Shown: in pieces, positions 34,254 through 43,190 of the stretch
How the letters are laid out: each line of letters starts with the position of its first letter
Position numbering within the stretch: position 1 is the first letter of the stretch
Source of the DNA: Betaproteobacteria bacterium
GTDB lineage: Bacteria > Pseudomonadota > Gammaproteobacteria > Burkholderiales > Burkholderiaceae_C
DNA length: 64,000 nt
Assembly: GCA_025356445.1 (NCBI GenBank)
Contig: JANXSZ010000016.1
Coordinates: forward strand, 49,398-113,397
Direction: 5' to 3'
Notes under the pieces: model-generated
Database searches by the model: none
Seen by the model: only the letters and a program-made list of their open reading frames with translations
What the model was told of the DNA's origin: nothing
Program-made: the position numbers and the translations under genes

Positions 34254-36215
34254 ATGAAAAAGTTAATCCATCCCAAGTTAATCAACCGCTTGCTGATTGC
34301 CAACCGTGGCGAGATCGCCCGCCGCATCCTGCGTACCGCCCACGCGATGGGCATGGAGACGGTGGCCGTGTACTCGGAGGCTGATGCGCAAGCCCTGCAT
34401 GTCGCTGAGGCCACCACCGCCGTCGCGCTGGGCGGTAACGCCTCTGCCGATTCGTACTTGCGCGTGGACAAACTCATCGCTGCCGCCCTCGCCACCGGGG
34501 CCGATGCCGTCCACCCCGGCTACGGGTTTTTGAGCGAAAACGCCGACTTTGCCCAAGCGGTGATAGCCGCTGGTTTGACCTGGGTTGGTCCGCCACCCGC
34601 CGCCATCCGCGCCCTGGGCAATAAAGCCAGCGCCAAGCAACTCGCCCTCAGCCGCAAGGTGCCCTGCCTGCCCGGCTACCAAGGCGCAGACCAGTCAGAC
34701 GCGCGTTTCGTTGCTGAAGCTGGACGCATCGGCTACCCCGTGATGGTCAAAGCCACCGCCGGTGGCGGTGGGCGCGGAATGCGTTTGGTGGCATTGCCTG
34801 AACAGTTGCTCGCCGCCCTGCAAAGCGCCCGATCAGAAGCGCTGAGCGGTTTTGGCAGCGACGAGTTGCTGATCGAACGCGCCCTGCTGCAACCCCGCCA
34901 CGTCGAGGTGCAGGTGTTCACCGATGCCCACGGCCACGGTATCCACCTGGGCGAGCGTGATTGTTCGGTGCAGCGGCGACATCAAAAGATCATCGAGGAG
35001 TCCCCTTCGCCTGCGGTCAATGCCGAATTGCGGGAGCGGATGGGCGCTTGTGCGGTGGAGTTGGCGCTGGCGGCAAGCTACGTCGGCGCGGGGACGGTGG
35101 AGTTTTTGCTCGACGGGGCAGATTTCTACTTGATGGAGATGAACACGCGCTTGCAAGTTGAACATCCTGTGACTGAAATGCTGACAGGTTTGGATTTGGT
35201 CGAATGGCAACTGCGTATTGCCCAAGGCGAGCCACTGCCTTTGACGCAAGGCCAAGTCCACCTCAACGGCCATGCCATCGAGGTGCGGCTGTGCGCTGAG
35301 GATGCCCACTACACACCGCATTCAGGTCGCGTGCTGGCGTTTTCTGCGCCGGCGCTGGCGGATGGCGTGCGAATCGACCACGCCCTGCAAAGCGGTGGCG
35401 AAGTGCCTGCGTTCTATGATTCCATGCTCGGCAAGCTCATCGCCCATGCGCCCACCCGTGCGCAGGCCATTGCCAAGCTCCGTGCGGCACTGGCGCAAAC
35501 CCGCGTTCTGGGCCTGCCGACCAACCGGGCCTTTTTGCGTGCCACGCTGGCACATCCCCAGTTCTACGCTGGTGAAGCGCTGATTCCGTTCTTGGTTCAC
35601 CAGGGCGATGCGGTGCGTGAAGCGCTACAAAAAGAAGAGCAAGTATTGACTATCCCGTGCGCACTGGCCGTTATTTTTGCTTCAAAAATCGGTTCGGCGC
35701 ACCTTCCCAGCCCGTTTGGCCGCCCCGTGCGTCTGCGCCACCGCCAGGACACGCTGGTGCTGACGGTACGTGAGCTTGGTCAGGGCCGTGTGCAGGTGGT
35801 GCAGGGCGATCAAACGCACGAGGCGTTGGTGCAGTCGGCTGCGTCAGATGCCGGCCTTGCCATCACCCTCAACGGTGTGCGCCACACCGCCCACGCCTGC
35901 CGCACTGCAGACCAGCGTTGGCATGTGCAGGTGGATACCGTCGATATGTGGCTTGAAGACCTGTCATTTGAACCTGTGACGCAGGCTGGGAAGGCATCAG
36001 CAGCTACGGAATTGAGAGCGCCTTTCAACGGCAAGGTGATCCGCATTGCCGCCCAGCCCGGCGACAAAGTGGTACGCGGCGACACCCTGCTGACGCTGGA
36101 GTCCATGAAGTTGGAACACGCTTTGACGGCACCACGCGATGCGGTGGTCGCTGCCGTCATCGCCGAGGTCGGCCAGCAAGTCGCCACCAGCCAAGTCTTG
36201 TTGCGGTTTGAATAA
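34254..36215 (+). CDS. Acyl-CoA carboxylase alpha subunit (biotin carboxylase + BCCP)
   Basis: 653 residues from ATG 34254. N-terminal biotin carboxylase: LLIANRGEIARRI, ATP-grasp Gly loop VKATAGGGGRGMRLV (about 163-177) and MEMNTRLQVEHPVTE (about 295-309). The C-terminal biotinyl domain has ESMKLEH with the biotin-acceptor Lys619. Size fits MccA/AtuF. Residues about 458-480 come from dispersed repeat copy D, between the biotin carboxylase and biotinyl parts. Pairs with the beta subunit at 31362. No biotin ligase nearby. Confidence 0.93.
   Translation: MKKLIHPKLINRLLIANRGEIARRILRTAHAMGMETVAVYSEADAQALHVAEATTAVALGGNASADSYLRVDKLIAAALATGADAVHPGYGFLSENADFAQAVIAAGLTWVGPPPAAIRALGNKASAKQLALSRKVPCLPGYQGADQSDARFVAEAGRIGYPVMVKATAGGGGRGMRLVALPEQLLAALQSARSEALSGFGSDELLIERALLQPRHVEVQVFTDAHGHGIHLGERDCSVQRRHQKIIEESPSPAVNAELRERMGACAVELALAASYVGAGTVEFLLDGADFYLMEMNTRLQVEHPVTEMLTGLDLVEWQLRIAQGEPLPLTQGQVHLNGHAIEVRLCAEDAHYTPHSGRVLAFSAPALADGVRIDHALQSGGEVPAFYDSMLGKLIAHAPTRAQAIAKLRAALAQTRVLGLPTNRAFLRATLAHPQFYAGEALIPFLVHQGDAVREALQKEEQVLTIPCALAVIFASKIGSAHLPSPFGRPVRLRHRQDTLVLTVRELGQGRVQVVQGDQTHEALVQSAASDAGLAITLNGVRHTAHACRTADQRWHVQVDTVDMWLEDLSFEPVTQAGKASAATELRAPFNGKVIRIAAQPGDKVVRGDTLLTLESMKLEHALTAPRDAVVAAVIAEVGQQVATSQVLLRFE
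35624..35689 (+). repeat. Dispersed repeat, copy D, in frame inside carboxylase alpha gene
   Basis: Head GCTACAAAAAGAAGAGC (35624-35640), a GTATTG segment shared with copies A and B, and tail GGCCGTTATTTTTGCTTC (about 35667-35684). It encodes a linker-region peptide. The match is weaker than for copies A, C and G; I assign it from the order of head, middle and T-rich tail. Confidence 0.42.
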
Positions 36216-36242
36216 CCACCTGAACGAATCAGACGAATCACC

Positions 36243-37406
36243 ATGACACCCGACCTCCGCGCTGACATTGAAAGCCTTACCGATGCGGTACGCCGCTTTA
36301 CACACGATGAGATCGTGCCCCACATCAACGCCTGGGACGAAGCCGGGGCGTTCCCACGAACGCTCTACACGCAAGCCGCCGCCCTGGGCCTGCTGGGCAT
36401 GGGCTACCCACAAGCGCTGGGCGGCACACCGGTCTCGTTCGCCCTGCGCAACGCGGTCACCCTGGCGATGTGTCGCCTGAGCGGCAGCGGTGGGCTGATG
36501 GCCAGCCTGTTTTCGCACAACATCGGCCTGCCACCCGTGCTGCGCCATGGCAGCGAGGCCGTGCAGCACGAGGTGATTCCCGGCGTGCTGCGGGGTGACA
36601 AGATCGCCGCCCTCGCCATCACCGAGCCGGGAGGTGGCTCCGACGTGGCCAGTCTGCGCACCACGGCGGTACGCGCGGATGACGGCAGTGGGGACTGGCT
36701 CGTCAACGGTGAAAAAGTCTTCATCACCTCGGGGATGCGTGCCGACTGGATCACGATGGCCGTGCGTACTGGTGAGGCGGGAAGCAAAGGCGCTGGCGGT
36801 ATTTCGATGCTCTTGGTGCCGGGCGATGCCGTAGGTTTGTTGCGTTCGCCCTTGCAAAAAATGGGCTGGTGGTGCTCAGACACCGCCCACCTGCGCATGG
36901 ACAAGGTACGTGTCCCTGCCCGCTACCTGCTGGGCGAGGAGGGCGGTGGTTTCAAAATCATCATGACCAATTTCAACGGCGAGCGCCTTGCCATGGCCGT
37001 GATGGCACTGGGCTTTTCGCAAGCCTGCTTCGACGAGGCGCTGGACTGGGCTCGCCAACGCAAAACCTTTGGTGCAGCCCTGGTCACGCACCAGGTGATC
37101 CGCCACAAATTGGTGGACATGCAAATGCGCATCGCCTCTACTACCGCCTGGGTAGACGCCATAACCGTCCGCGCCGATGCGGGCGATATGTCGCCAGAGT
37201 GGGTGGCTCAAGTCTGTTTGCTCAAGAACCACGCCACCCAAACCATGCAGTTTTGCGCCGACCAGGCCGTGCAAATCCTGGGCGGCATGGGCTTCATGCG
37301 CGGCACCAAGGCTGAGCGTATTTACCGGGAAGTCAAGGTGATGATGATTGGCGGTGGCGCTGAAGAGGTCATGAAGGAGCTGGCTGCAAAGCAGTTGGGG
37401 CTGTGA
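36243..37406 (+). CDS. Acyl-CoA dehydrogenase (carboxylase cluster, second)
   Basis: 387 residues. LAITEPGGGSDVASLRTTAV and NGEKVFITSGMRADWITMAV give the FAD/CoA region; RKTFGAALVTHQVIRHKLVDM and QILGGMGFMRGTKAERIYREV the C-terminal helices. The end reads MMIGGGAEEVMKELAAKQLGL, again without Glu at the classical YEG position. It follows the carboxylase alpha gene by 27 bp. A second dehydrogenase suggests two desaturation rounds in the pathway, or a different chain length from the enzyme at 33041. Confidence 0.9.
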   Translation: MTPDLRADIESLTDAVRRFTHDEIVPHINAWDEAGAFPRTLYTQAAALGLLGMGYPQALGGTPVSFALRNAVTLAMCRLSGSGGLMASLFSHNIGLPPVLRHGSEAVQHEVIPGVLRGDKIAALAITEPGGGSDVASLRTTAVRADDGSGDWLVNGEKVFITSGMRADWITMAVRTGEAGSKGAGGISMLLVPGDAVGLLRSPLQKMGWWCSDTAHLRMDKVRVPARYLLGEEGGGFKIIMTNFNGERLAMAVMALGFSQACFDEALDWARQRKTFGAALVTHQVIRHKLVDMQMRIASTTAWVDAITVRADAGDMSPEWVAQVCLLKNHATQTMQFCADQAVQILGGMGFMRGTKAERIYREVKVMMIGGGAEEVMKELAAKQLGL

Positions 37407-37460
37407 CAATCCCACTTTGTTTTCTCCCGCTATACATTCCGCCTCAAAGAACAATTTTTC

Positions 37461-37955
37461 ATGCCTAAAACACCCGCTTCTTCCTCGGTTTTGGTGCCGG
37501 ACTTTGAACCCGAATTCATCACTGGCCTGAAGACGATTTTTGAAGAAAAAATCGTCTTCAACCACGTGCTGGGTTTGAAAATCACCAGCGTCACGCCCGA
37601 GCGCGTGACGGCGCGCATTGACATGCGTAACGAGCTGATTGGCCACTATGACCACCACCGCTTGCATGGCGGTGTCATCAGTGCAGGGCTGGACGCGATG
37701 GGTGGGTTGGCGGTGATGGCTGCTATTGGCGCGCGGCACATGGACGAATCCCCTGCCAAAAGGCTGGAGCGCTTTGGCAAGCTGGGCACCATCGATTTGC
37801 GTATTGACTACCTGCGCCCCGGCATTGGCGCTTATTTTGAGTTGCGGGCCGAGGTGATGCGTCTGGGGTCGCGTGTGGCGTCCACGCGCATGGAGTTTGT
37901 GGGGGCAGATGGCAAGCTGTTGTCCACAGGCGCTGGGGCATATATAGTTTCTTAG
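37461..37955 (+). CDS. PaaI-type hotdog thioesterase
   Basis: 164 residues. The hotdog-fold signature is LIGHYDHHRLHGGVISAGLDAMGGLAVMAA (in part; about residues 58-85), with the HGG(V)ISA helix start typical of PaaI/YbgC-like acyl-CoA thioesterases, followed by RIDYLRPG. Hydrolyses an acyl-CoA to acid and CoA. Last gene of the carboxylase cluster, 54 bp after the dehydrogenase. The coding sequence contains a perfect 14-bp inverted repeat near its 5' end (37528-37560). Confidence 0.87.
   Translation: MPKTPASSSVLVPDFEPEFITGLKTIFEEKIVFNHVLGLKITSVTPERVTARIDMRNELIGHYDHHRLHGGVISAGLDAMGGLAVMAAIGARHMDESPAKRLERFGKLGTIDLRIDYLRPGIGAYFELRAEVMRLGSRVASTRMEFVGADGKLLSTGAGAYIVS
37528..37560. other. Perfect 14-bp inverted repeat inside thioesterase gene
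   Basis: Arms TGAAGACGATTTTT (37528-37541) and AAAAATCGTCTTCA (37547-37560) with loop GAAGA, about 70 bases after the start codon. In RNA this would be a stable hairpin within the early coding region. Confidence 0.75.
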
Positions 37956-37995
37956 GTTCTTGGCTTCTCCCCTTGATCGACACGGAGTACATGCT

Positions 37996-38526
37996 GTGAA
38001 AACATTGACTGAAAACTTAAGCCAATACGCTGACTACCACCAGGATGCCCGCAATATTGCTACGCATTTTGTAGGCGTGCCGATGATTGTGTTGGCGGTG
38101 GTGATTTTGCTGTCGCGCCCTGTGTTCATGCTGGGGGGATGGGCTCTGACGCCGGCCATTCTGGTGATGCTGCCCGTTCTCGTTTACTACCTGCGCATGG
38201 ATTTGCGTTTTGGTGCGGTGATGGTGGCGCTGTTCGCTGTCTGTGCCTGGGTGGCCGCGCAGACGGTGGCTTGCAGCACCTCAGCTTGGCTGGCCTGGGG
38301 TGTGGGCTTGTTTGGTGTGGGCTGGGCGATTCAGTTTATCGGCCATTACTGCGAGGGGCGAAAACCCGCGTTTGTCGATGACGTGATCGGCCTGTTGATT
38401 GGCCCCTTGTTCATCGTGGCGGAAGCGGCTTTTGGGCTGGGTCTGCGCCTTGAAGTGCGCCAAGCGATGCGGTTGGGGTCAGCCAGTGCCAACCCCTTGC
38501 CATCGCACACGCCTACGGTGGTTTAG
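37996..38526 (+). CDS. Mpo1/DUF962-like membrane protein
   Basis: 176 residues starting at GTG 37996, chosen because CGGAG lies about eight bases upstream and the longer frame from 37960 overlaps nothing conserved. Yeast Mpo1-type 2-hydroxy fatty acid dioxygenases share the N-terminal QYADYHQDARNIATHFVGVP and the later QFIGHYCEGRKPAF, whose histidines bind iron; both are present. About four membrane helices. Expected role: alpha-oxidation of 2-hydroxy fatty acids, shortening by one carbon. Next to acyl-CoA genes, which fits lipid catabolism (inference). Confidence 0.83.
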   Translation: MKTLTENLSQYADYHQDARNIATHFVGVPMIVLAVVILLSRPVFMLGGWALTPAILVMLPVLVYYLRMDLRFGAVMVALFAVCAWVAAQTVACSTSAWLAWGVGLFGVGWAIQFIGHYCEGRKPAFVDDVIGLLIGPLFIVAEAAFGLGLRLEVRQAMRLGSASANPLPSHTPTVV

Positions 38527-38561
38527 CGCATGGTCTGCTGCTTCATTCTTCGGCGCTGGTC

Positions 38562-39623
38562 TTATGCACTGGGCTGGAGAATCAAACGGCCAATGACTTT
38601 ACCCATTTCCAGATCCTGGAGGGCCGAGGAGGCCTGGTGCAGGTCGCAGCATTGGGTCGGAAGGGGCTGAATTTTTTGGGCATTGACCAAGGCAATCAAT
38701 TCGCGCAGGTCAGCGATATTGCCGACATAAGAGCCTTCCATGCTGATGGCGCGCATCGGCAAGGTGGCTGTGGGCAGGGTGATTTCGCCACCGAACAATC
38801 CCACCACAATCAACTGTCCGCCTTTGATAAGCAGGTCGAGCGACAGCTGCACCGTTTGGCCAGAACCGACACAGTCAATCACGGCCCAGGCGGCACTTCC
38901 CAAGGCTGTTTTGCATTGTGCGACGGCATTGGGCGCCGCCGGGTCGATGGCGGCCATGGCTCCGGCGGCGATGGCGGCTGCACGTCGTTCGGCATTCGTT
39001 TCAACCACCACCACACCCACACTGCCCATGGCTTTCAATAAGCCGATACACATCAGCCCCAGGCCCCCGGCACCCACGACCACAACTGGTTCTTCTTGCA
39101 GGATGGCGGGTTTGATTTTCTTGATGGCGGTGAAGGTGGTCAGGCCTGAGCAGGCATAAGGTGCGGCTTGTGCTGGGGGCATGTCACCGATGTCGATCAA
39201 ATACTTGGCATCGGGAACCATCACATGGTCGCTGTAACCGCCCGCACGGAAGATACCCAAAAACCGAGGTGTAGGGCACAGTTGCTCTTGTCCACGGCGG
39301 CACACCTTGCAAGTACCGCAGCCCAGCCAGGGGTAGACCAAGTAGTTGCGTCCAATTTCAGCCCCCTTGCTGTCGGCGCCAGTGGCCACCAGCTTGCCCA
39401 CAATTTCGTGGCCCAGGGTCAAGGGCAGGGTGACGCCCCTGTCGCCCATGGTCAGGCGCTTGCCGCCGCCCAGGTCATACCAGCCGTGCCAAGTGTGGAT
39501 ATCGGTATGGCATACCCCGGCCGCCTGTACCTGTAGCAGAACCTCATGGGTTTGCGGCGTTGGGGTGGGTCGTTCTGCTCGGACTAAGGGTGTTCCGAAG
39601 GCTTGAATTTCATAGCTGATCAT
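38562..39623 (-). CDS. Zinc-dependent alcohol dehydrogenase
   Basis: 353 residues, medium-chain dehydrogenase. Catalytic zinc Cys in GVCHTDIHTWHG (about 38-49), GHE in LTLGHEIVGK, structural zinc cysteines in GCGTCKVCRRGQEQLC (about 101-116), and NAD motif VVGAGGLGLMCIGLL (about 180-194). AdhA-like primary or aryl alcohol oxidation. The gene lies 38 bp after the receptor gene at 39662 on the same strand, so they may be co-transcribed. Confidence 0.9.
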   Translation of the reverse strand: MISYEIQAFGTPLVRAERPTPTPQTHEVLLQVQAAGVCHTDIHTWHGWYDLGGGKRLTMGDRGVTLPLTLGHEIVGKLVATGADSKGAEIGRNYLVYPWLGCGTCKVCRRGQEQLCPTPRFLGIFRAGGYSDHVMVPDAKYLIDIGDMPPAQAAPYACSGLTTFTAIKKIKPAILQEEPVVVVGAGGLGLMCIGLLKAMGSVGVVVVETNAERRAAAIAAGAMAAIDPAAPNAVAQCKTALGSAAWAVIDCVGSGQTVQLSLDLLIKGGQLIVVGLFGGEITLPTATLPMRAISMEGSYVGNIADLRELIALVNAQKIQPLPTQCCDLHQASSALQDLEMGKVIGRLILQPSA

Positions 39624-39661
39624 GAGGGTCTTTCAGAGCTGAAAAGGGTGCTTGCCAGGGC

Positions 39662-40879
39662 TTATTTCACCAAGCGGCATCCGCCTTGGTTCAGGGGGCG
39701 AAAGGCGGTGTCACCAGGTGTCGTGGCAACAGTTTTGTAGAGATCCCATTCGCCTTTGGATTCGGCAGGGGTTTTGACTTGGTACAGGTACATGTCGCGA
39801 ACCACGCGCCCGTCTATGCGCAGTTTGCCATTCGTCGTCATGAAATCATTGATGGGCAGGGCTTGCATTTGTGCCATGACTTTGTCGGCGTCTTTGCTTG
39901 CGGCGGTCTTGATGGCCCGCAGGTAGTGGGATACCGCGCCGTAAGTGCCCGCCTGCGTCATCGTTGGCATGACACCGTTGCGTTTGTAGAACCGCTCTGA
40001 CCAAGTGCGGGTTTTGTCGTTTTGGTCCCAGTAAAAGGCTTCGGTCAAGAACAGGCCTTGTGCCATCGGCAGACCGATGGATTTGATGTCTGACAGAAAG
40101 GCCAGCAAGGCGACTACTTTTTGTCCGCCTTTGCTCACACCAAATTCCGCAGATTGTTTGATCGCGTTGATGGTGTCTTGCCCGCCGTTGGCCAGCGCCA
40201 CGACTTTGGCTTTGGAGGTCTGGGCTTGGACGATGAACGAGCTGAAATCCGGTGCGCTTAAGGGGTGACGCGAGGAACCCAGTACTTTACCGCCTCCGCT
40301 TTTAATCACCTCGCTGGCGTCACGTTCCAGGGCTTGGCCAAACGCATAGTCGGCAGCAATGAAGTACCAGGAGTCGCCACCGGCCTTCAGCACAGCTGAC
40401 GCGGTGCCGTTGGACAGGGCGTAGGTGTCGTAGGTCCAGTGGATGGTGTAGGGCGAGCAGTTTTTCCCGGTGAGGTCTGATGAACCAGCACTCGTCACCA
40501 TCATGATTTTTTTCTTGTCTTCGGCAATTTTGCTGACAGCCAAGGCAATGGACGAAGAAGGAAGATCCGTCACCATGTCAACGCCTTCGGTGTCAAACCA
40601 CTGGCGCGCTTTGGCTGAGGCCACATCCACTTTGTTTTGCGTGTCTACCGAGACGAGTTCAATGGGTTTGCCCAGTACCGTGCCCCCAAAGTCTTCAATG
40701 GCCATGCGCGCCGCGTCAACCAATCCTTTACCGCCAATGCTGGAGTAAATGGAGCTTAAATCGGCCAGCACGCCAATTTTCACGGGTGCTGCAGAGGTTT
40801 GCGCGTGGGCTGTACTGGCGAGTGTGAGTGCGGCTGCGATGGCCAGCGTTAAAGGCAATTTTTTCATGGGTTTTTTCAC
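39662..40879 (-). CDS. ABC transporter substrate-binding protein (branched-chain/aromatic acid type)
   Basis: 405 residues with Sec signal peptide (KKLPLTLAIAAALTLASTAHAQ). Periplasmic type I binding fold (KIGVLADLSSIYSSIGGKGLVDAARMA near the N-terminus of the mature protein). LivK-like proteins of this subgroup bind varied organic acids. No permease or ATPase is adjacent, so it may use the livHMGF system 7 kb away. Divergent from the LysR gene at 41038. Confidence 0.88.
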   Translation of the reverse strand: MKKPMKKLPLTLAIAAALTLASTAHAQTSAAPVKIGVLADLSSIYSSIGGKGLVDAARMAIEDFGGTVLGKPIELVSVDTQNKVDVASAKARQWFDTEGVDMVTDLPSSSIALAVSKIAEDKKKIMMVTSAGSSDLTGKNCSPYTIHWTYDTYALSNGTASAVLKAGGDSWYFIAADYAFGQALERDASEVIKSGGGKVLGSSRHPLSAPDFSSFIVQAQTSKAKVVALANGGQDTINAIKQSAEFGVSKGGQKVVALLAFLSDIKSIGLPMAQGLFLTEAFYWDQNDKTRTWSERFYKRNGVMPTMTQAGTYGAVSHYLRAIKTAASKDADKVMAQMQALPINDFMTTNGKLRIDGRVVRDMYLYQVKTPAESKGEWDLYKTVATTPGDTAFRPLNQGGCRLVK

Positions 40880-41037
40880 GGTTGTCTCCTGATGGGCTGT
40901 ATCGGGCTGTGGCTATGGGCACCGATGGACATGGCTTGGTGTCCTGGCGTAGATCGTAGAAACAAAGGGTATGTCTGTCTAATATCTTGTTAGCATTCAG
41001 CGATATACAGTGCATATAGGTTCTGCGGAGAAACCCC

Positions 41038-41937
41038 ATGGTCAATTTCGAGCTCAGGCAGCTCAGCCAATTTGTTGCGATTGCCGAGGCGGGCAGCTTT
41101 CGCCGGGCAGCACAGCAGGTCTTCATTGCACAGCCGGCACTGTCGGTGGCCATTCGAAAACTTGAAAAATCCCTGGATGTGTTGCTGTTTGACCGGAGCG
41201 CACGCGGCGTGACGCTTACAGCCGCAGGGGAGGCCTTTTTGATCGAAGCGCGGCTCAGTTTGATTCATGCGGAGCAAGCTCGCCAGAGCGCACGGTTGGC
41301 GGCCTTGGGCGAGTGGGGCGTTGTTCGCTTGGGGTTTGTCGGCTCAGCGTCGTACCGGCTGTTGCCTGCCAAGTTACCTGTCTTCTTGGCACGCTATCCC
41401 GGTGTGCGCTTAGAGCTGGTCGAGGGCACCACGGTCAGCATCATGGACATGTTGCGCGAGGGGCGGCTGGATGTCGGCGTTATCCGTACCCCGGTGGATG
41501 GCAGTGGCGATGACTTGGCGATCCGCAATGTAGAGCAAGATGACCTGATTGCCGTGCTGCCACGTGCGCATGCACTGGCCAAGCGCAAGCGCATTGATTT
41601 GGCGCTGCTGCACGATGAGCCTTTCGTCATGTTTTCGAGAACCCATGTGCCGGGTTTGCGCGCGGTGGTGGTCGACGTGTGCCGTGATGCCGGTTTCACC
41701 CCTCGGGTGGCACAAGAGGTGACACAGATTCAAACCTTGGTGGGACTGGTCGGCAGTGGTTTGGGGGTGGCTCTGCTGCCGGGTGTGGCGGCCACCTTCA
41801 CCAGTGAGCAGATTCGATTTGTGTCTTTGTCTAACCCGGCAGCGCACAAGCGCATCATGGTTTCGCTTGCCACACGCCGTGAAGGCGTGCTGCTGGCTGC
41901 GGCTAAGTTGTGCGACTGTATGGTGGGTGAAGCTTGA
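41038..41937 (+). CDS. LysR-type transcriptional regulator
   Basis: 299 residues. Winged helix FELRQLSQFVAIAEAGSFRRAAQQVFIAQPALSVAIRKLEKSL... and an effector domain with VRLGFVGSASYRLLPAKLPVFL, of the BenM/CatM-like group. Divergent from the substrate-binding protein and alcohol dehydrogenase genes, its likely targets. The 158-bp intergenic region contains ATATACAGTGCATATA (about 41003-41018), a possible T-N11-A site. Confidence 0.87.
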   Translation: MVNFELRQLSQFVAIAEAGSFRRAAQQVFIAQPALSVAIRKLEKSLDVLLFDRSARGVTLTAAGEAFLIEARLSLIHAEQARQSARLAALGEWGVVRLGFVGSASYRLLPAKLPVFLARYPGVRLELVEGTTVSIMDMLREGRLDVGVIRTPVDGSGDDLAIRNVEQDDLIAVLPRAHALAKRKRIDLALLHDEPFVMFSRTHVPGLRAVVVDVCRDAGFTPRVAQEVTQIQTLVGLVGSGLGVALLPGVAATFTSEQIRFVSLSNPAAHKRIMVSLATRREGVLLAAAKLCDCMVGEA

Positions 41938-41938
41938 A

Positions 41939-41970
41939 AACCAAGCTTTTCCAGACGGCTTGGTTGAGGG
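41939..41970 (-). terminator. Hairpin between convergent LysR and receptor genes
   Basis: AACCAAGC (41939-41946) and GCTTGGTT (41958-41965), 11-base loop. Read on the minus strand the hairpin is followed by a short T run, so it may end the liv/ligase/receptor operon transcript. Confidence 0.45.
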
Positions 41971-42002
41971 CTGCGTTTTTGCGCCTTTAGGCCTTCACGG
42001 CT

Positions 42003-43190
42003 TTATGGTTTTACGTAGTCTGAAATAACTTTCCACTTGCCATCCTGAATTTGTGACAAGCGGGTAAGGTCGCTGCCCAGGCGTTTGGTCGCGGTGTAGC
42101 TGGCTTCGGCATTACCAAAAATATCAGGGGGGATGTTCATCGTGTCCATTGCCTTGATAAAGCTTTCTGTGCTCAGATTCGGGCCTGCTTTTTGGGCTGC
42201 GCGGGTAAACACGTCGATGATGCTGTACCCGTAGACCGAGAACACGGTGGGGTCTTCGTTGAACTTGGTTTTGTACTTGGTGGCCCAAAAGCGCAGCGGT
42301 TGTGAGGCTTCATCCAGGTAGGGGTGCTGCGCGCTCATGGTGGCGTAGAGGCCGTCCATCGGTTTGCCGCCCAGCTTGTGGATGAGGTCGGTATAGGCGG
42401 CGCTGGAGCCGAAAAAGACGGGGTTGAAGCCGTTTTTGCGCGATTCAGCGATGGTGCCAATCGTCTCGCGGATGATGGTGCCCAGCACCACCAAATCACA
42501 GCTCGCGGCCTTCATCTTGGCGACTTGGCTGGAGAAGTCGGTGGCACCGCGTTTGAAGCTGGTTTTTTCTGCAAACTCCATGTTCAGGGTCTTCAAACCG
42601 GCTTCGGCACCCCGGAAGACTTCCAGGCCAAAGTCGTCGTCCTGGTAGATGGTGCAGACTTTTTTCGCACTCTTTTCTTTGATCATCTTTGGCAATGAAA
42701 TGCGCATTTGGTCAAAGTAGGTGGCGGCGAACGAGTATTTGAGTTTGTGGAACGGCTCGTACATCTCACGCGCAGCAGTGATAGGCAGGAAGTTGATGAT
42801 GTTTTTCTCAAACTGCACGGGCATGGCTGCCATGTTTTGCGCTGTTCCGATGTGCCCGGCCATGATGAAAATTTTGTCCTGATTCACCAGTTTTTGTGCC
42901 GCCAATACCGATTTTTTGGGGTCATAGCCATCGTCTTCCGCCGCCAGTTTGAGTTTGCGGCCATGGATGCCGCCTTGCTCGTTCACCTCATCAATGCGCA
43001 GCAACATGCCGTTGCGGGCCTGCTTGCCATAGCCTGCGAGCGGGCCTGAGAGGTCTTGGATGGTGCCTATCAAAATCTCTGTCTTGCTGACACCTTGCAC
43101 AGGGGCGGGGGCTTGTGCCAGTGCAGGCGCTCCTGAAAGAATAGCTGTCAGTGCCGATGCAGCAAGAGCTACAGTGGTTTTTATCTTCAT
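42003..43190 (-). CDS. ABC transporter substrate-binding protein of liv operon
   Basis: 395 residues; Sec signal peptide (MKIKTTVALAASALTAILSG...ALAQA). Periplasmic binding domain begins VSKTEILIGTIQDLSGPLAGYGKQARNG. Last gene of the minus-strand run livH-livM-livG-livF-ligase-receptor, so it supplies substrate to that transporter. The first about 18 codons overlap dispersed repeat copy H in antisense orientation. Confidence 0.9.
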   Translation of the reverse strand: MKIKTTVALAASALTAILSGAPALAQAPAPVQGVSKTEILIGTIQDLSGPLAGYGKQARNGMLLRIDEVNEQGGIHGRKLKLAAEDDGYDPKKSVLAAQKLVNQDKIFIMAGHIGTAQNMAAMPVQFEKNIINFLPITAAREMYEPFHKLKYSFAATYFDQMRISLPKMIKEKSAKKVCTIYQDDDFGLEVFRGAEAGLKTLNMEFAEKTSFKRGATDFSSQVAKMKAASCDLVVLGTIIRETIGTIAESRKNGFNPVFFGSSAAYTDLIHKLGGKPMDGLYATMSAQHPYLDEASQPLRFWATKYKTKFNEDPTVFSVYGYSIIDVFTRAAQKAGPNLSTESFIKAMDTMNIPPDIFGNAEASYTATKRLGSDLTRLSQIQDGKWKVISDYVKP

